Assembly: GCA_016283945.1 (NCBI GenBank)
Contig: JAEENW010000160.1
Location: forward strand, 1-16,116
DNA: 16,116 bases
Origin: Bacillota bacterium
Lineage (GTDB): Bacteria; Bacillota; Clostridia; Peptostreptococcales; Anaerovoracaceae
Direction: 5' to 3'
Below are positions 6,004 through 13,964 of this stretch, in pieces. A program made the translations under genes and the position numbers. Numbering within the stretch: the stretch's first letter is position 1; each line of letters begins with the position of its first letter. The notes beneath the pieces were generated by a model. That model saw nothing but the letters and a program-made list of their open reading frames with translations. It was not told the origin of the DNA and searched no databases.

Positions 6004-6933
6004 ATGAAAGACCAGCAGCTGATGGACAGCTTCATAAGCAGGATCAGGCAGGAGGGCCTCTGCGTCAACTACGCGCAGATACACAGGGCAGGAGAGCTCA
6101 CGGCCGAGTACAGCCGCCTCCCGTCCAAGACCAGGCTGAACGTCTGGTCGGTGTCCAAGGGCGTCGTGTCCTGCGCCGCCGGCATAGCCATGAGCGAGGG
6201 GCTGATCTCGCTGGACGAGAAGATCTGCGATATCTTCCCCGAGTACGTCCCCGCGGAGCCGGGCGAGTTCCTCCCGAAGATCACGATAAGGCATCTGCTG
6301 ACCATGACGAGCGGGCTCGCGGAGCCCCTGTTCATGGGTGACAGCGACGAGAAATACACGGTGAAGGACTGGATCGGCCACTTCTTCAGCGCGAAGTTCG
6401 ACAAGGAGCCCGGGACGAGCTGGCTCTACAGCAACTTCAACACCTACATGGTGAGCTGCGCCATCGAGCGCAGGGCGGGGATGAACCTGCTCGAGTACCT
6501 AAGGCCGAGGCTCTTCGAGAAGATAGGCATAGGAAACCCCGAGTGGACCCTCTGCCCCATGGGGCACGTCTACGCGGCGAACGGCCTGTACCTGACGATC
6601 GACGAGCTCTCGCGCTTCGGCGAGATGTGCGCGGGCTACGGGAACTACCGCGGCGCGCAGGTCGTTCCCGAGAGCTACATGAGGGAGGCGACGCAGAAGC
6701 TCGCGGACAACTCCGCCTGGGTGCTCCCCGCGAACGAGAGCTTCGCCGGCAGGGGCTACGGCTACCAGTTCATCCAGAACCCGGGAAACAAGTCCTGGCG
6801 CTCCGAGGGCAACTACGGACAGTTCTGCGTGATGATCCCGGATGGGAAAAAGGTCGTGACCGTGATGTCCCTCGACGCGAACTACGACCGTATAGGCACC
6901 CTGCTCTGGGAGGAAGTCATAGATAAGCTGTAA
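6004..6933 (+). CDS. Serine beta-lactamase-like hydrolase (class C / esterase family)
   Basis: A 309-residue serine hydrolase of the beta-lactamase/penicillin-binding-protein-like superfamily (the esterase EstB and class C group). The nucleophile motif S-x-x-K is Ser49-Val-Ser-Lys52 in WSVSKG. The second motif Y-x-N is Tyr142-Ser-Asn144 in WLYSNFN. The helix after it, the TIRHLLTMTSGL signature (94-105), is hallmark for the family. The third motif, normally K-T-G or H-x-G, is not canonical; the matching place reads SWRSEGNYGQF. There is no signal peptide, so it acts inside the cell, which argues against antibiotic defence and for an esterase, amidase or peptidase. AAGGA lies seven bases before the ATG. 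It is a single gene, divergent from the M20 hydrolase and convergent with the opp operon, with which it shares a terminator. Both hydrolases could process imported peptides or amides; this is inference. Confidence 0.85.
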   Translation: MKDQQLMDSFISRIRQEGLCVNYAQIHRAGELTAEYSRLPSKTRLNVWSVSKGVVSCAAGIAMSEGLISLDEKICDIFPEYVPAEPGEFLPKITIRHLLTMTSGLAEPLFMGDSDEKYTVKDWIGHFFSAKFDKEPGTSWLYSNFNTYMVSCAIERRAGMNLLEYLRPRLFEKIGIGNPEWTLCPMGHVYAANGLYLTIDELSRFGEMCAGYGNYRGAQVVPESYMREATQKLADNSAWVLPANESFAGRGYGYQFIQNPGNKSWRSEGNYGQFCVMIPDGKKVVTVMSLDANYDRIGTLLWEEVIDKL

Positions 6934-6942
6934 AAGAAAAAA

Positions 6943-6965
6943 CCCCGCGCGGCGCGCGGGGCTTT
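6943..6965. terminator. Bidirectional terminator between the serine hydrolase and the opp operon
   Basis: CCCCGCGC (6943-6950) pairs perfectly with GCGCGGGG (6954-6961) around a GGC loop. On the plus strand CTTTT follows; on the minus strand the A-rich left flank becomes TTTTTTCTTTT. It ends both convergent transcripts, 9 bases after the plus-strand stop and 19 bases after the minus-strand stop. Confidence 0.93.
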
Positions 6966-6980
6966 TAAAATTCAGCGGTT

Positions 6981-7928
6981 TTACAGCAGCTCTCTGTACT
7001 TCTCGAGCTCGGCGCTGTTGCAGTAGACGAAGTGTTCGGGGAGTATCTCGTGCATCCGGCGCTCCTCGCCGGTCTCTATGTGGTCCTTCGCGGGGTCGTA
7101 GGACAGGCGCTGGCGGCGCTTCTCGAGCCTGGGGTTCGGCTGGGGCACCGCGGAGAGAAGAGCCCTGGTGTAGGGATGCAGCGGATGGCGGTAGAGCTCC
7201 TCCGACGGCGCGAGCTCTACTATCTTGCCGTAGTACATGACGGCGACCCTGGTCGAGAAGTACTTGACAACGCTGAGGTCGTGGGCGATGAACATTATGG
7301 TCAGGCCCAGCTCCTTCTTCAGGTCGTTGAGCAGGTTGATGACCTGAGCCTGTATGGACACGTCCAGCGCGGAAACGGGCTCGTCGGCGATGATGAGCTT
7401 GGGCTTGACGACGAGGGCCCTCGCAATTCCTACCCTCTGCCTCTGGCCGCCGGAGAACTCGTGCGGGTAGCGGCTCGCGTGCTCCTTGGTCAGGCCGACC
7501 TTGGCGAGCATGTCGAGCACTATCTCCCTGCGCTCGGCGGGATCCTTGACTCCGTGGTACTTCAGCCCCTCCTCGACTATCTCCTCGACCGTCATGCGCG
7601 GGTTCAGCGAGTCTATGGGGTCCTGAAAGATCATGGAGATGTTGTCCGTCAGGAAGCGGCGCAGCTCCCTGGTCATGGGGCCGCTGATCTCGCGGCCCAT
7701 GAAGCGCATGGTGCCGCCTGTCGGGTCGTAGAGGCGGATTATGGCGCGGCCTGTCGTGGTCTTGCCGCATCCGCTCTCTCCGACCAGACCGAAGGTCTCA
7801 CCTTCGTATATTGAGAAGGAGTTGTCGTTTATGGCGTTGACTGTGACCTTCTTCGCCCCCTTGCCCGAGGTGAAGGTCATCTTGAGATGTTCGACCTCCA
7901 GAAGAGGCACGCGTTCTTCGGGCATCAT
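6981..7928 (-). CDS. oppF: Oligopeptide ABC transporter ATP-binding protein OppF
   Basis: A 315-residue cytoplasmic ATPase, the second of the two that drive the Opp importer. Walker A is GESGCGKTT (50-58), the Q-loop glutamine is Gln102 in FQDP, the ABC signature is FSGGQRQR (158-165), Walker B is LIIADE (178-183), and the switch histidine is His216. The C-terminal extension typical of Opp/Dpp ATPases follows YRHPLHPYTRALLSAVPQPNP. It lacks the four-cysteine cluster seen in many proteobacterial relatives. The gene overlaps oppD by four bases as ATGA. Two adjacent ATG codons are available; AAGGAGG lies four bases before the first (7928) and seven before the second (7925), so initiation at the second is equally plausible. 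It is the last gene of the operon. Confidence 0.93.
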   Translation of the reverse strand: MMPEERVPLLEVEHLKMTFTSGKGAKKVTVNAINDNSFSIYEGETFGLVGESGCGKTTTGRAIIRLYDPTGGTMRFMGREISGPMTRELRRFLTDNISMIFQDPIDSLNPRMTVEEIVEEGLKYHGVKDPAERREIVLDMLAKVGLTKEHASRYPHEFSGGQRQRVGIARALVVKPKLIIADEPVSALDVSIQAQVINLLNDLKKELGLTIMFIAHDLSVVKYFSTRVAVMYYGKIVELAPSEELYRHPLHPYTRALLSAVPQPNPRLEKRRQRLSYDPAKDHIETGEERRMHEILPEHFVYCNSAELEKYRELL

Positions 7929-8962
7929 GCTTCCTCCTTTATTCTGGCGATGCGGTTCCTCAGGACCTCAGGCATCTCGAGCTTCGGGGCCTTGGGATGC
8001 AGCGCCCAGGTCGCGGCGTAGTGGGTGTCGCTTATCTTGAAGTAAGGCGGCTCCTCCTCGAAGTCTATCTCGAGGGCGTGCGCGTTCCTCTCGGCGAAGG
8101 CGTCGCCCTTCGGCGGGAATATCATGTTCGGAGGGGTCCCCGGTATGCTCATGAGCCTCTCTGAGGTCTCGAGGTCGGGCATCGCGGCGAGCAGCGCCTG
8201 CGTGTAGGGATGCGCCGGCTCGAGGAAGATCTCGTCCGCCGTGCCCTTTTCGACTATCTTGCCCGCGTACATGACGTTTATGCGGTCGGCGACGTTCGCG
8301 ACCACGCCCATGTCGTGCGTGATGAATATGACGGAGAGCTTTCTCTCCTGCTTGATCTCGTTGATGAGGTCCAGTATCCTGGCCTGCACCGTCACGTCGA
8401 GCGCTGTGGTCGGCTCGTCGCAGATCAGTATCTCGGGATCTCTCGCGAGCGCGATGGCGATGACCACGCGCTGCCTCATGCCGCCGGAGAACTGGAAGGG
8501 ATACTGGTCGAAGCGCCTGTCCGCGTCGGTGATGCCGACGGACTCCATGAGCTCCACGGCCTTCTTCCTCGCGTCCGCCCTGCTGATCTTCGGGTCGCTG
8601 AGCCTGAGGGCCTCGGTGATCTGCCTGCCGATCTTCATGATGGGGTTGAGCGCGGAGAGCGGGTCCTGGAATATCAGTCCTATCTTGGAGCCGCGGATGC
8701 TCTGGTAGTCCTTCTCGCTGGCCTTGATGAGGTCCCTTCCCCCGTACATGATGGAGCCGCTGTCGATGACGGCGTTGCCGGCGAGTATGCCCATGACGGC
8801 CTTGATGGTCACGGACTTGCCGGAGCCGGACTCGCCCACTATCGCGACGGTCTCGCCGCGCTTCAGATCGAAGCTCACGCCCCTGACCGCCCTGACCATG
8901 CCGTTCAGCGTCTTGAAGGATATGGAGAGGTCGTTTACAGACAGTATTGTCTCGTTATCCAT
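7925..8962 (-). CDS. oppD: Oligopeptide ABC transporter ATP-binding protein OppD
   Basis: A 345-residue ATPase that pairs with OppF under the OppBC channel. Walker A is GESGSGKS (43-50), the Q-loop is LIFQDP (96-101), the signature FSGGMRQRV (158-166), Walker B ILICDE (178-183), D-loop ALDVT, and switch His216. The C-terminal Opp/Dpp region is present but reads GDAFAERNAHALEIDFEEEP and HYAATWALHP; the cysteines that bind a cluster in some relatives are absent, a pattern I recall from Firmicutes OppD. An AAGGAGG five bases before the ATG lies inside the 10-bp gap after oppC, so the pair is tightly coupled. Confidence 0.93.
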   Translation of the reverse strand: MDNETILSVNDLSISFKTLNGMVRAVRGVSFDLKRGETVAIVGESGSGKSVTIKAVMGILAGNAVIDSGSIMYGGRDLIKASEKDYQSIRGSKIGLIFQDPLSALNPIMKIGRQITEALRLSDPKISRADARKKAVELMESVGITDADRRFDQYPFQFSGGMRQRVVIAIALARDPEILICDEPTTALDVTVQARILDLINEIKQERKLSVIFITHDMGVVANVADRINVMYAGKIVEKGTADEIFLEPAHPYTQALLAAMPDLETSERLMSIPGTPPNMIFPPKGDAFAERNAHALEIDFEEEPPYFKISDTHYAATWALHPKAPKLEMPEVLRNRIARIKEEA

Positions 8963-8972
8963 AGCGGCCTCC

Positions 8973-10133
8973 TTAATCCAGTCCTCGCTGCGTCGGATCC
9001 AGCGCGTCCCTCAGCCCGTTTCCGAACAGGTTGAAGGCTATCATCAGCACCGAGATCGTCAGCGCGGGGAAGAGCGTCAGGTGGGGATACTGCATAAGGA
9101 CCCTCTGCCCCCTCGAGAGCAGGGTTCCTATGGACGGCTCCGGGGGAGCCAGTCCGAGGCCGATGTAGGCCATGAAGGATTCCATGAATATCGCGTCGGG
9201 GATGGCGATCATGGTCCTGGTAATGATGGGTCCTATGGAGTTGGGGAGTATGTGGCGGAATATGAGCGCCCTGTTGGGGACTCCCATGGTCTGCGCCGCC
9301 ATTACGTACTCACGGCCGCGGAACCTGAGGAACTGTGACCTTATCATCCTGGCCGTCGGTATCCAGCCCCTGACTATCAGCGCGAGTATCATCGCCCGCA
9401 TGCCTGAGCCGAACACCAGTATGAATATCGTGCATATGACGACGTTCGGGAAGGCGTTGATGATGTCGCAGATGCGCATCATTATGAGGTCGAGCCGGCC
9501 ACCGTAATAGCCCGCTATGGCGCCGTAGACCACGCCTATGACGACGTCGGAGAGCACCGCGGCGAAGGCTATTATCAGGGATACCCTGGTGCCGCGCCAT
9601 AGCCTCGCCCACTGGTCGCGGCCGAGCTCGTCGGTCCCGAGCCAGAAGTACTTGTCCTCGCAGCCTACGTACTTGTAGTAGTTGACCTTGACGTCGACGA
9701 GCGTCGTGCCCCGCACGGAGCGCTCGTTGCTGTAGCTTATGATGCAGTCATTGGGATACTTGGAGCTGTCGCCCAGGCTGTCGAGGGCGCGGTTCTTGAG
9801 CGTGTAGCTGCCGTCGAGTATGCCTATCTTCTCCAGTCCCTGCACGCGCGGCGGCATGAAGGTGTACTCCGTGAACTGCTGGTTGAAGGAGTACGGAGAC
9901 ATGGACGGGCCGACGATCGCCATGAAGATCAGGGCTATCAGTATGACGAAGGCCACGACCGCGGCCTTGTTGCGGCTGAGCCTGAACATGGCGTCCTTGA
10001 AGAAGCCCCTCGCGACCGTCTCGAACTCGGCGTCCATGACGTGGTCGGCCTTCGGGACCTCCCTGAATCTGCTCTCCGGGATATCCGCTATCTCGGGAGG
10101 AAGGTTTTTGAGATCGTAGACTCTGTTACTCAT
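8973..10133 (-). CDS. oppC: Oligopeptide ABC transporter permease OppC, with an extended external loop
   Basis: A 386-residue inner-membrane permease of the BPD_transp_1 (DppC/OppC) group. After a cytoplasmic N-terminus, the first helix is at about 57-76. A large extracytoplasmic loop (about 78-165) follows before KYFWLGTDELGRDQWARLW, the family signature that leads into helix 2. Further helices are near 186-207, 232-255, 300-315 and 355-372. The cytoplasmic EAA loop, which docks on the ATPases, is around 276-300 (VMAAQTMGVPNRALIFRH). Typical OppC proteins are about 300 residues; the excess is almost all in the external loop, which includes MPPRVQGLEKIGILDG, a segment I recall from other Firmicutes OppC. 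Overlaps the oppB end by eight bases. Confidence 0.93.
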   Translation of the reverse strand: MSNRVYDLKNLPPEIADIPESRFREVPKADHVMDAEFETVARGFFKDAMFRLSRNKAAVVAFVILIALIFMAIVGPSMSPYSFNQQFTEYTFMPPRVQGLEKIGILDGSYTLKNRALDSLGDSSKYPNDCIISYSNERSVRGTTLVDVKVNYYKYVGCEDKYFWLGTDELGRDQWARLWRGTRVSLIIAFAAVLSDVVIGVVYGAIAGYYGGRLDLIMMRICDIINAFPNVVICTIFILVFGSGMRAMILALIVRGWIPTARMIRSQFLRFRGREYVMAAQTMGVPNRALIFRHILPNSIGPIITRTMIAIPDAIFMESFMAYIGLGLAPPEPSIGTLLSRGQRVLMQYPHLTLFPALTISVLMIAFNLFGNGLRDALDPTQRGLD

Positions 10134-11082
10134 TGCCCTTCGCCCCCAGTCTGATCCTCGGGTCGATCAGTCCGTAGGAGAGATCGACGATGAGTATAGT
10201 CATGACGGATATGAAGGAGTAGAACAGCAGGGCGGCCATGGTGACCGTGTAGTCCCTGGTGTTGATCGAGTCGACTATGAGCGTGCCTATGCCCGGGACC
10301 GAGAACAGGGTCTCGACCACGAGCGAGCCGCCCATGATGTTGGTGAACATCGGGATGATTATATTGGCCAGCGGCACGCAGGAGTTCCTGAAAGCGTGGC
10401 GCGCTATGGCCTGAGCTCTCTTGAGGCCCTTGGTGCGGGCCAGGAGCATGTATTCGGAGGAAAGGGTCTCGATCAGCTCGCCGCGCAGGTATCTGCAGAC
10501 CGTGGCGATGGGGCCGAAAGAGAGCGCCATGACCGGAAGGATCATGGACTTGAGGCGCGCCGCCGTGTTGCCCGTCGCGTTGAAGAGCAGCGGGAAGAGC
10601 TCCCAGCGGTAGGCCGGGAAGTATTGCAGCAGCGTCGCGAATATGAAGGACGGCACCGATATGCACAGTATGACCAGCACGGATATCAGCGCGTCCGGCC
10701 ATTTGCTCTTGTACAGAGCGGCGAGGGTGCCGGCGAGTATGCCGAGCGGGAGGGATATCAGCAGCGACATTATGTTGAGGAGCATGGTCGCGGGGACCCT
10801 CTCCTTGATGATGTCGAAGGCCGATATGCCCGGTCTGAGCTTCAGCGAAGCCCCCCAGTTGTTCTCCATCAGTATGCCCTTGATGAACAGGACATACTGG
10901 ACGGGAAGCGGTTTGTCGAGGTTCATTCTGGCTATGAGCGCGGCCTGCGCCTCCGGAGCCAGATCCGGATCGTCGTCGTAGGGACCGCCGGGGATCAGGC
11001 GCAGCGCGAAGAACGCCACGCTGATTATGATAAACAGCGAAAGCACCATCAAACCGACTCTTTTGAGTACGTACTTTCCCAT
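10126..11082 (-). CDS. oppB: Oligopeptide ABC transporter permease OppB
   Basis: A 318-residue inner-membrane permease that forms the channel with OppC. The N-terminal helix (about 10-29) is followed by LIPGGPYDDD and LNLDKPLPVQY-like text (MNLDKPLPVQYVLF, 53-66), both typical of the OppB/DppB N-terminal domain. Helices lie near 98-121, 131-153, 180-198, 236-255 and 283-304. The EAA loop is SSEYMLLARTKGLKRAQAIA (from about 208), then VVETLFSVPGIGTL and the C-terminal DPRIRLG. AAGGA lies six bases before the ATG. It follows oppA by 98 bp containing a strong stem-loop, an arrangement often used to make the binding protein in excess over the membrane subunits. Confidence 0.94.
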   Translation of the reverse strand: MGKYVLKRVGLMVLSLFIIISVAFFALRLIPGGPYDDDPDLAPEAQAALIARMNLDKPLPVQYVLFIKGILMENNWGASLKLRPGISAFDIIKERVPATMLLNIMSLLISLPLGILAGTLAALYKSKWPDALISVLVILCISVPSFIFATLLQYFPAYRWELFPLLFNATGNTAARLKSMILPVMALSFGPIATVCRYLRGELIETLSSEYMLLARTKGLKRAQAIARHAFRNSCVPLANIIIPMFTNIMGGSLVVETLFSVPGIGTLIVDSINTRDYTVTMAALLFYSFISVMTILIVDLSYGLIDPRIRLGAKGNE

Positions 11083-11096
11083 AGCGTTTCCTTTTT

Positions 11097-11134
11097 GCGG
11101 AAGGCGGACTGCTTTTAGGGAGCCCGCCTTCCGC
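11097..11134. other. Strong stem-loop in the oppA-oppB gap
   Basis: GCGGAAGGCGG (11097-11107) pairs perfectly with CCGCCTTCCGC (11124-11134) around a 16-base loop. On the minus strand, the coding direction, it is followed by AAAAAGG and the oppB ribosome site and not by a U-run, so it is not an intrinsic terminator for the operon. By analogy with other binding-protein operons it may protect the 3' end of oppA mRNA. Confidence 0.75.
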
Positions 11135-11180
11135 TTTCTATGATACTATGCCGTGGATCCTGGCGTGAGCGCCGCGCGCG

Positions 11181-12923
11181 CTACTGCGCGATGTCCGCCC
11201 ACATGAATCCCCAGCCGCTGCCCATGAGGCTGTAGCCGCCGTAGGGGAGGATCACGTTGTCCGCTACCATTCCGTAGTACTGCTTGTACATGAGCGGGAC
11301 GAGGATGGCGTGGTCGACCATGTACTTCTCGATGTCCATGGCGAGCTCGACGTGCTTGTTCATGTCGAGAGCGTACTCGTCGCTGACAGCCTCGTTGTAC
11401 TTCTCCTCGATGTACTCATAGCCGTAAGGAGCGTTGCGGTTGTTGTAGTTGGTGGTGTAGACGATGAGGGAGGTGATCGGGTCGAAGTCTCCGGCGCCGT
11501 AATCCCAGAACATGATGGCGATCTCGTAGCTGTCCGGATTGTTCTTCCAGTTCTTGACCTTGGCTCTCATCTGGGCGCCCGGCTCGGACTCGATGACGAG
11601 GTTGAGGTCGAACATCTCCTTCCACTTCTCCTGCAGGTACTCGGAGATGAGCTGGTGCTCATGCTCGTCGGAAGCGCAGCGGAGGGTGAGGGTCAGGCTG
11701 GTGAGGCCTTCCTCCTTCATGGCCTGATCGTAGAGCTGCTTGGCGAGCTCGGGGTTGTAAGCCTCCTCGACGGTCGGGAGATACCCGGCCGCGTCGGCGA
11801 CCTCTCTGAAGGTGGTGCCCTGCTCGTCGATCAGCCTCTTGTAGCCGATGACGCCGGTGCCGGGATCATGTCCGCAGTTGGCGGCGAGCTCGGCGCGGTT
11901 GACGCTGTAGTAGAGCGCCTTGCGGAAGTTCTCGTTGGCGAGGATCCTGGTGGTGGTGTGTCCGGTGTTGAACTCGATCTGGAACGGGTTCCTTCCGGGG
12001 TACTTGATGACTCTGGGGTCATCGCCGTAGTTCGCGAGGGCGTCTACGCCGAGATCGGTGTACATGGTCTCGCCCTTCTCGAACATCTGGACTCTGGTGT
12101 TGATGTCGCCAACTACGAGCTGGACGACCTTGTCGAGCTTGACCAGGTCAGCCCTGATGAAGTTCTCGTTCTTCTCGAACTCGCGGACGTTGCCCACGAC
12201 CCAGTTGGTGAGGTTGAAGGGGCCGGCGGTCATGAGTCTCTCGGGAGCGGAGCCGTAGGTGGTGGAAGCCTTGTCGGCGCTGAGGCACTCCTCGAAGAGC
12301 GGCTCATACAGCGGAGCGTAGCCGGCCTGAGCGAACTGACGCATCATCTTGATGGCGTTGGTCTTGTTGGTGACCTCGACCTGGATGGTCATGTCGTCGA
12401 CCTTCTTGAAGCCTACGTCCTCCCAGGCGACCGGGGTGCCGGTGCTGGCCTGAGTGTAGTAAGCGGTCGCGTTCTTGATCGTGACGTGGTTGGAGCAGAG
12501 GGAGCTGACCTTCGGAAGCACGAGCTTCGGGTCGAGCGCCATCTTGAAGGTGTACATGAAGGTGTCGGCGGTGATGGGCTCTCCGTTGGAGAACTTGGCG
12601 TCCGGGCTGATCTTGATGTTCCAGGTCTTGCCGTCGCCGTTCACGTCGACGGGCTCGCCGTCAGCGAGGATCGGGGACATGATGGCCTTGCCGTTGACGG
12701 GGAGGTAGCCGTATAGAGTTCCGGCGATCATCTCGGTCAGGAGGCCGTCGGTTCCGCCGGTCGCGATGAGCGCGGAGCCGTTGGACGCGGCGGTATAGAC
12801 TGAATAAGTGAGCACCTTCGGCTCGGGCGCGGGTTCGGGCGCCGTTTCAGTCTTCTTCTCGCCGCAAGCTGCCAAGGATAAGATCATTACCATGGCAAGA
12901 AGCAGTGCTAAGAATCTCTTCAT
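11181..12923 (-). CDS. oppA: Oligopeptide ABC transporter substrate-binding lipoprotein OppA
   Basis: A 580-residue substrate-binding lipoprotein of the SBP_bac_5 family that captures the ligand outside the cell and delivers it to OppBC. The signal is MKRFLALLLAMVMILSLAAC, with a lipobox LAAC and the lipidated Cys20, then a short acidic/proline linker (about 21-38). The family core is clear: TWNIKISPDAKFSNGEPITA (about 118-137) and the FMYTFKMAL helix, and later LANENFRKALYYSVNRAELA. Length fits oligopeptide-type binders and exceeds dipeptide or nickel binders of about 500-540. AAGGAAG precedes the ATG by about eight bases. The upstream gap has an AT-rich CTATTTTCTAAAT that could be a weak -10, but no convincing promoter. 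Whether oppA is read from the upstream operon or its own promoter is open. Ligand unknown. Confidence 0.93.
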   Translation of the reverse strand: MKRFLALLLAMVMILSLAACGEKKTETAPEPAPEPKVLTYSVYTAASNGSALIATGGTDGLLTEMIAGTLYGYLPVNGKAIMSPILADGEPVDVNGDGKTWNIKISPDAKFSNGEPITADTFMYTFKMALDPKLVLPKVSSLCSNHVTIKNATAYYTQASTGTPVAWEDVGFKKVDDMTIQVEVTNKTNAIKMMRQFAQAGYAPLYEPLFEECLSADKASTTYGSAPERLMTAGPFNLTNWVVGNVREFEKNENFIRADLVKLDKVVQLVVGDINTRVQMFEKGETMYTDLGVDALANYGDDPRVIKYPGRNPFQIEFNTGHTTTRILANENFRKALYYSVNRAELAANCGHDPGTGVIGYKRLIDEQGTTFREVADAAGYLPTVEEAYNPELAKQLYDQAMKEEGLTSLTLTLRCASDEHEHQLISEYLQEKWKEMFDLNLVIESEPGAQMRAKVKNWKNNPDSYEIAIMFWDYGAGDFDPITSLIVYTTNYNNRNAPYGYEYIEEKYNEAVSDEYALDMNKHVELAMDIEKYMVDHAILVPLMYKQYYGMVADNVILPYGGYSLMGSGWGFMWADIAQ

Positions 12924-12994
12924 TGTGTTTCTTCCTTTCGTTAAGATTTAGAAAATAGAGCTACGCCTTGCGGCGAAAAACGAACTGTGCTGAA

Positions 12995-13027
12995 GGGGCG
13001 CTTCCGGCGCCCCGGTCTGCGGACCGG
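12995..13027 (-). terminator. Paired hairpins between the MBL-fold gene and oppA; weak terminator candidate
   Basis: GGGGCGC/GCGCCCC (12995-13001 with 13007-13013) and CCGGTC/GACCGG (13012-13017 with 13022-13027) overlap by two bases and are mutually exclusive in full. On the minus strand the nearest U-run (TTTTT at 12980-12976) is about 14 bases past the stem, too far for a standard terminator. They could cause partial termination or transcript processing before oppA. Confidence 0.45.
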
Positions 13028-13040
13028 TCCCGGGCTTCTA

Positions 13041-13964
13041 TTACTCCCCGAAGGACCTGTCGGTGAAGCGTATCCCGGCCTCCCCGACCATGTGGCGGTA
13101 CATGAGGCCGTTTCCGGTATCCCAGGACGCCTCGTAGCAGCCGTGGTCCGCGAGCACGTCCCTGCAGGCCTGTATCTCATCCCTGATGTAGGACGCGTCC
13201 AGCGGAACTATCTCGTGGCCGGCGAAGATTCGGTCGAAGCGGCCCGAGTACCCGCTCTCGAGCCGCTCCAACCCTCGGAGGAATGCATCTATCGTGCATT
13301 CATTGGGATAGTACTTATTCACTCCGGAGATGACGGTGTTGTCGCTGTGCATGCCGCCCGTGAAGAGTATGCGGCTCTGCGGGTCGAGGACGCTTATCCC
13401 GCCCGAAGCGTGGCCCGGGGTGTATATTACCTCGAGCGTGTAGCCGTCTCCGAGATCGAAGCTGTCGCCCTCGCCGCAGACGAAGAGCGCGTAATTCCTG
13501 AATTTTATGAAGTCCTCCCTGACGAAGTCCCTCTTCAGGCCGCGGCCGTTCTCATCCAGGAAGCGGTCCCAGACGTCCGGGCGCATGTAGTTGTCGGTGA
13601 TCCAGGGGACGGCGTAGGGATGGCACCAGACTCTGTCGAACTGGTAGTTGCCGAAGACGTGGTCCCAGTGCTCGTGGGTGTTGACCACGTAGAGCTCCTT
13701 GTCGCCGATGAGCTTCCTGACGAGGCCCTTGAGGTCGCCGATGCCGGCGCCGGTGTCGACGAGCAGCGCCTTCTCCGGACCGTCTATCAGATGCATCCAC
13801 ATGGCGCTGCCGCCCGTGACGTTCTCCTCGTAGAGGCTGTAGACGTTGTCCGCGAAGCGGAACACGGTGTGGAACGGGTCGACCTCGGGATAGATCACTC
13901 CCTGATCCTCGACGCCCTCGAACCACTTCTTCATCTTTTCGTTGTAAAATACTCTGGTCTTCAT
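13041..13964 (-). CDS. Metallo-beta-lactamase-fold hydrolase
   Basis: A 307-residue MBL-fold hydrolase, cytoplasmic, with no signal peptide. The zinc motif H-x-H-x-D-H is His97, His99, Asp101, His102 in NTHEHWDHVFGN. The third ligand is His185 in YTPGHASGG, and a further histidine, His250, is in FAGHEIVPLD. The usual bridging aspartate (FTGD in this fold) is replaced: the sequence reads LFTGGMHSDN with Gly204, and Asp208 four residues later. The glyoxalase-II or lactonase-like layout suggests a thioester, lactone or phosphoester substrate. It overlaps the dehydrogenase gene by four bases (ATGA), so it is translated from the same message. The position after an aldolase, a kinase and a hydroxyacid dehydrogenase fits a lactone- or thioester-opening step, but this is inference. 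Confidence 0.87.
   Translation of the reverse strand: MKTRVFYNEKMKKWFEGVEDQGVIYPEVDPFHTVFRFADNVYSLYEENVTGGSAMWMHLIDGPEKALLVDTGAGIGDLKGLVRKLIGDKELYVVNTHEHWDHVFGNYQFDRVWCHPYAVPWITDNYMRPDVWDRFLDENGRGLKRDFVREDFIKFRNYALFVCGEGDSFDLGDGYTLEVIYTPGHASGGISVLDPQSRILFTGGMHSDNTVISGVNKYYPNECTIDAFLRGLERLESGYSGRFDRIFAGHEIVPLDASYIRDEIQACRDVLADHGCYEASWDTGNGLMYRHMVGEAGIRFTDRSFGE

Noticed and set aside
5871..6341. Plus-strand open frame starting at 5871, ahead of and overlapping the serine hydrolase
   Set aside because: No ribosome site, R/G/A-rich translation through the tandem repeat, and it runs in another frame across the real gene, which has its own AAGGA site.
6499..7770. Minus-strand open frame (423 codons) spanning the terminator between the serine hydrolase and oppF
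   Set aside because: It crosses a strong bidirectional terminator and is rich in R, P, H and A, typical of an out-of-frame reading of GC-rich genes.
11310..12716. Plus-strand open frame (468 codons) opposite oppA
   Set aside because: Same artefact: repetitive V/L/G/D composition and no domain, against an unmistakable OppA on the other strand.
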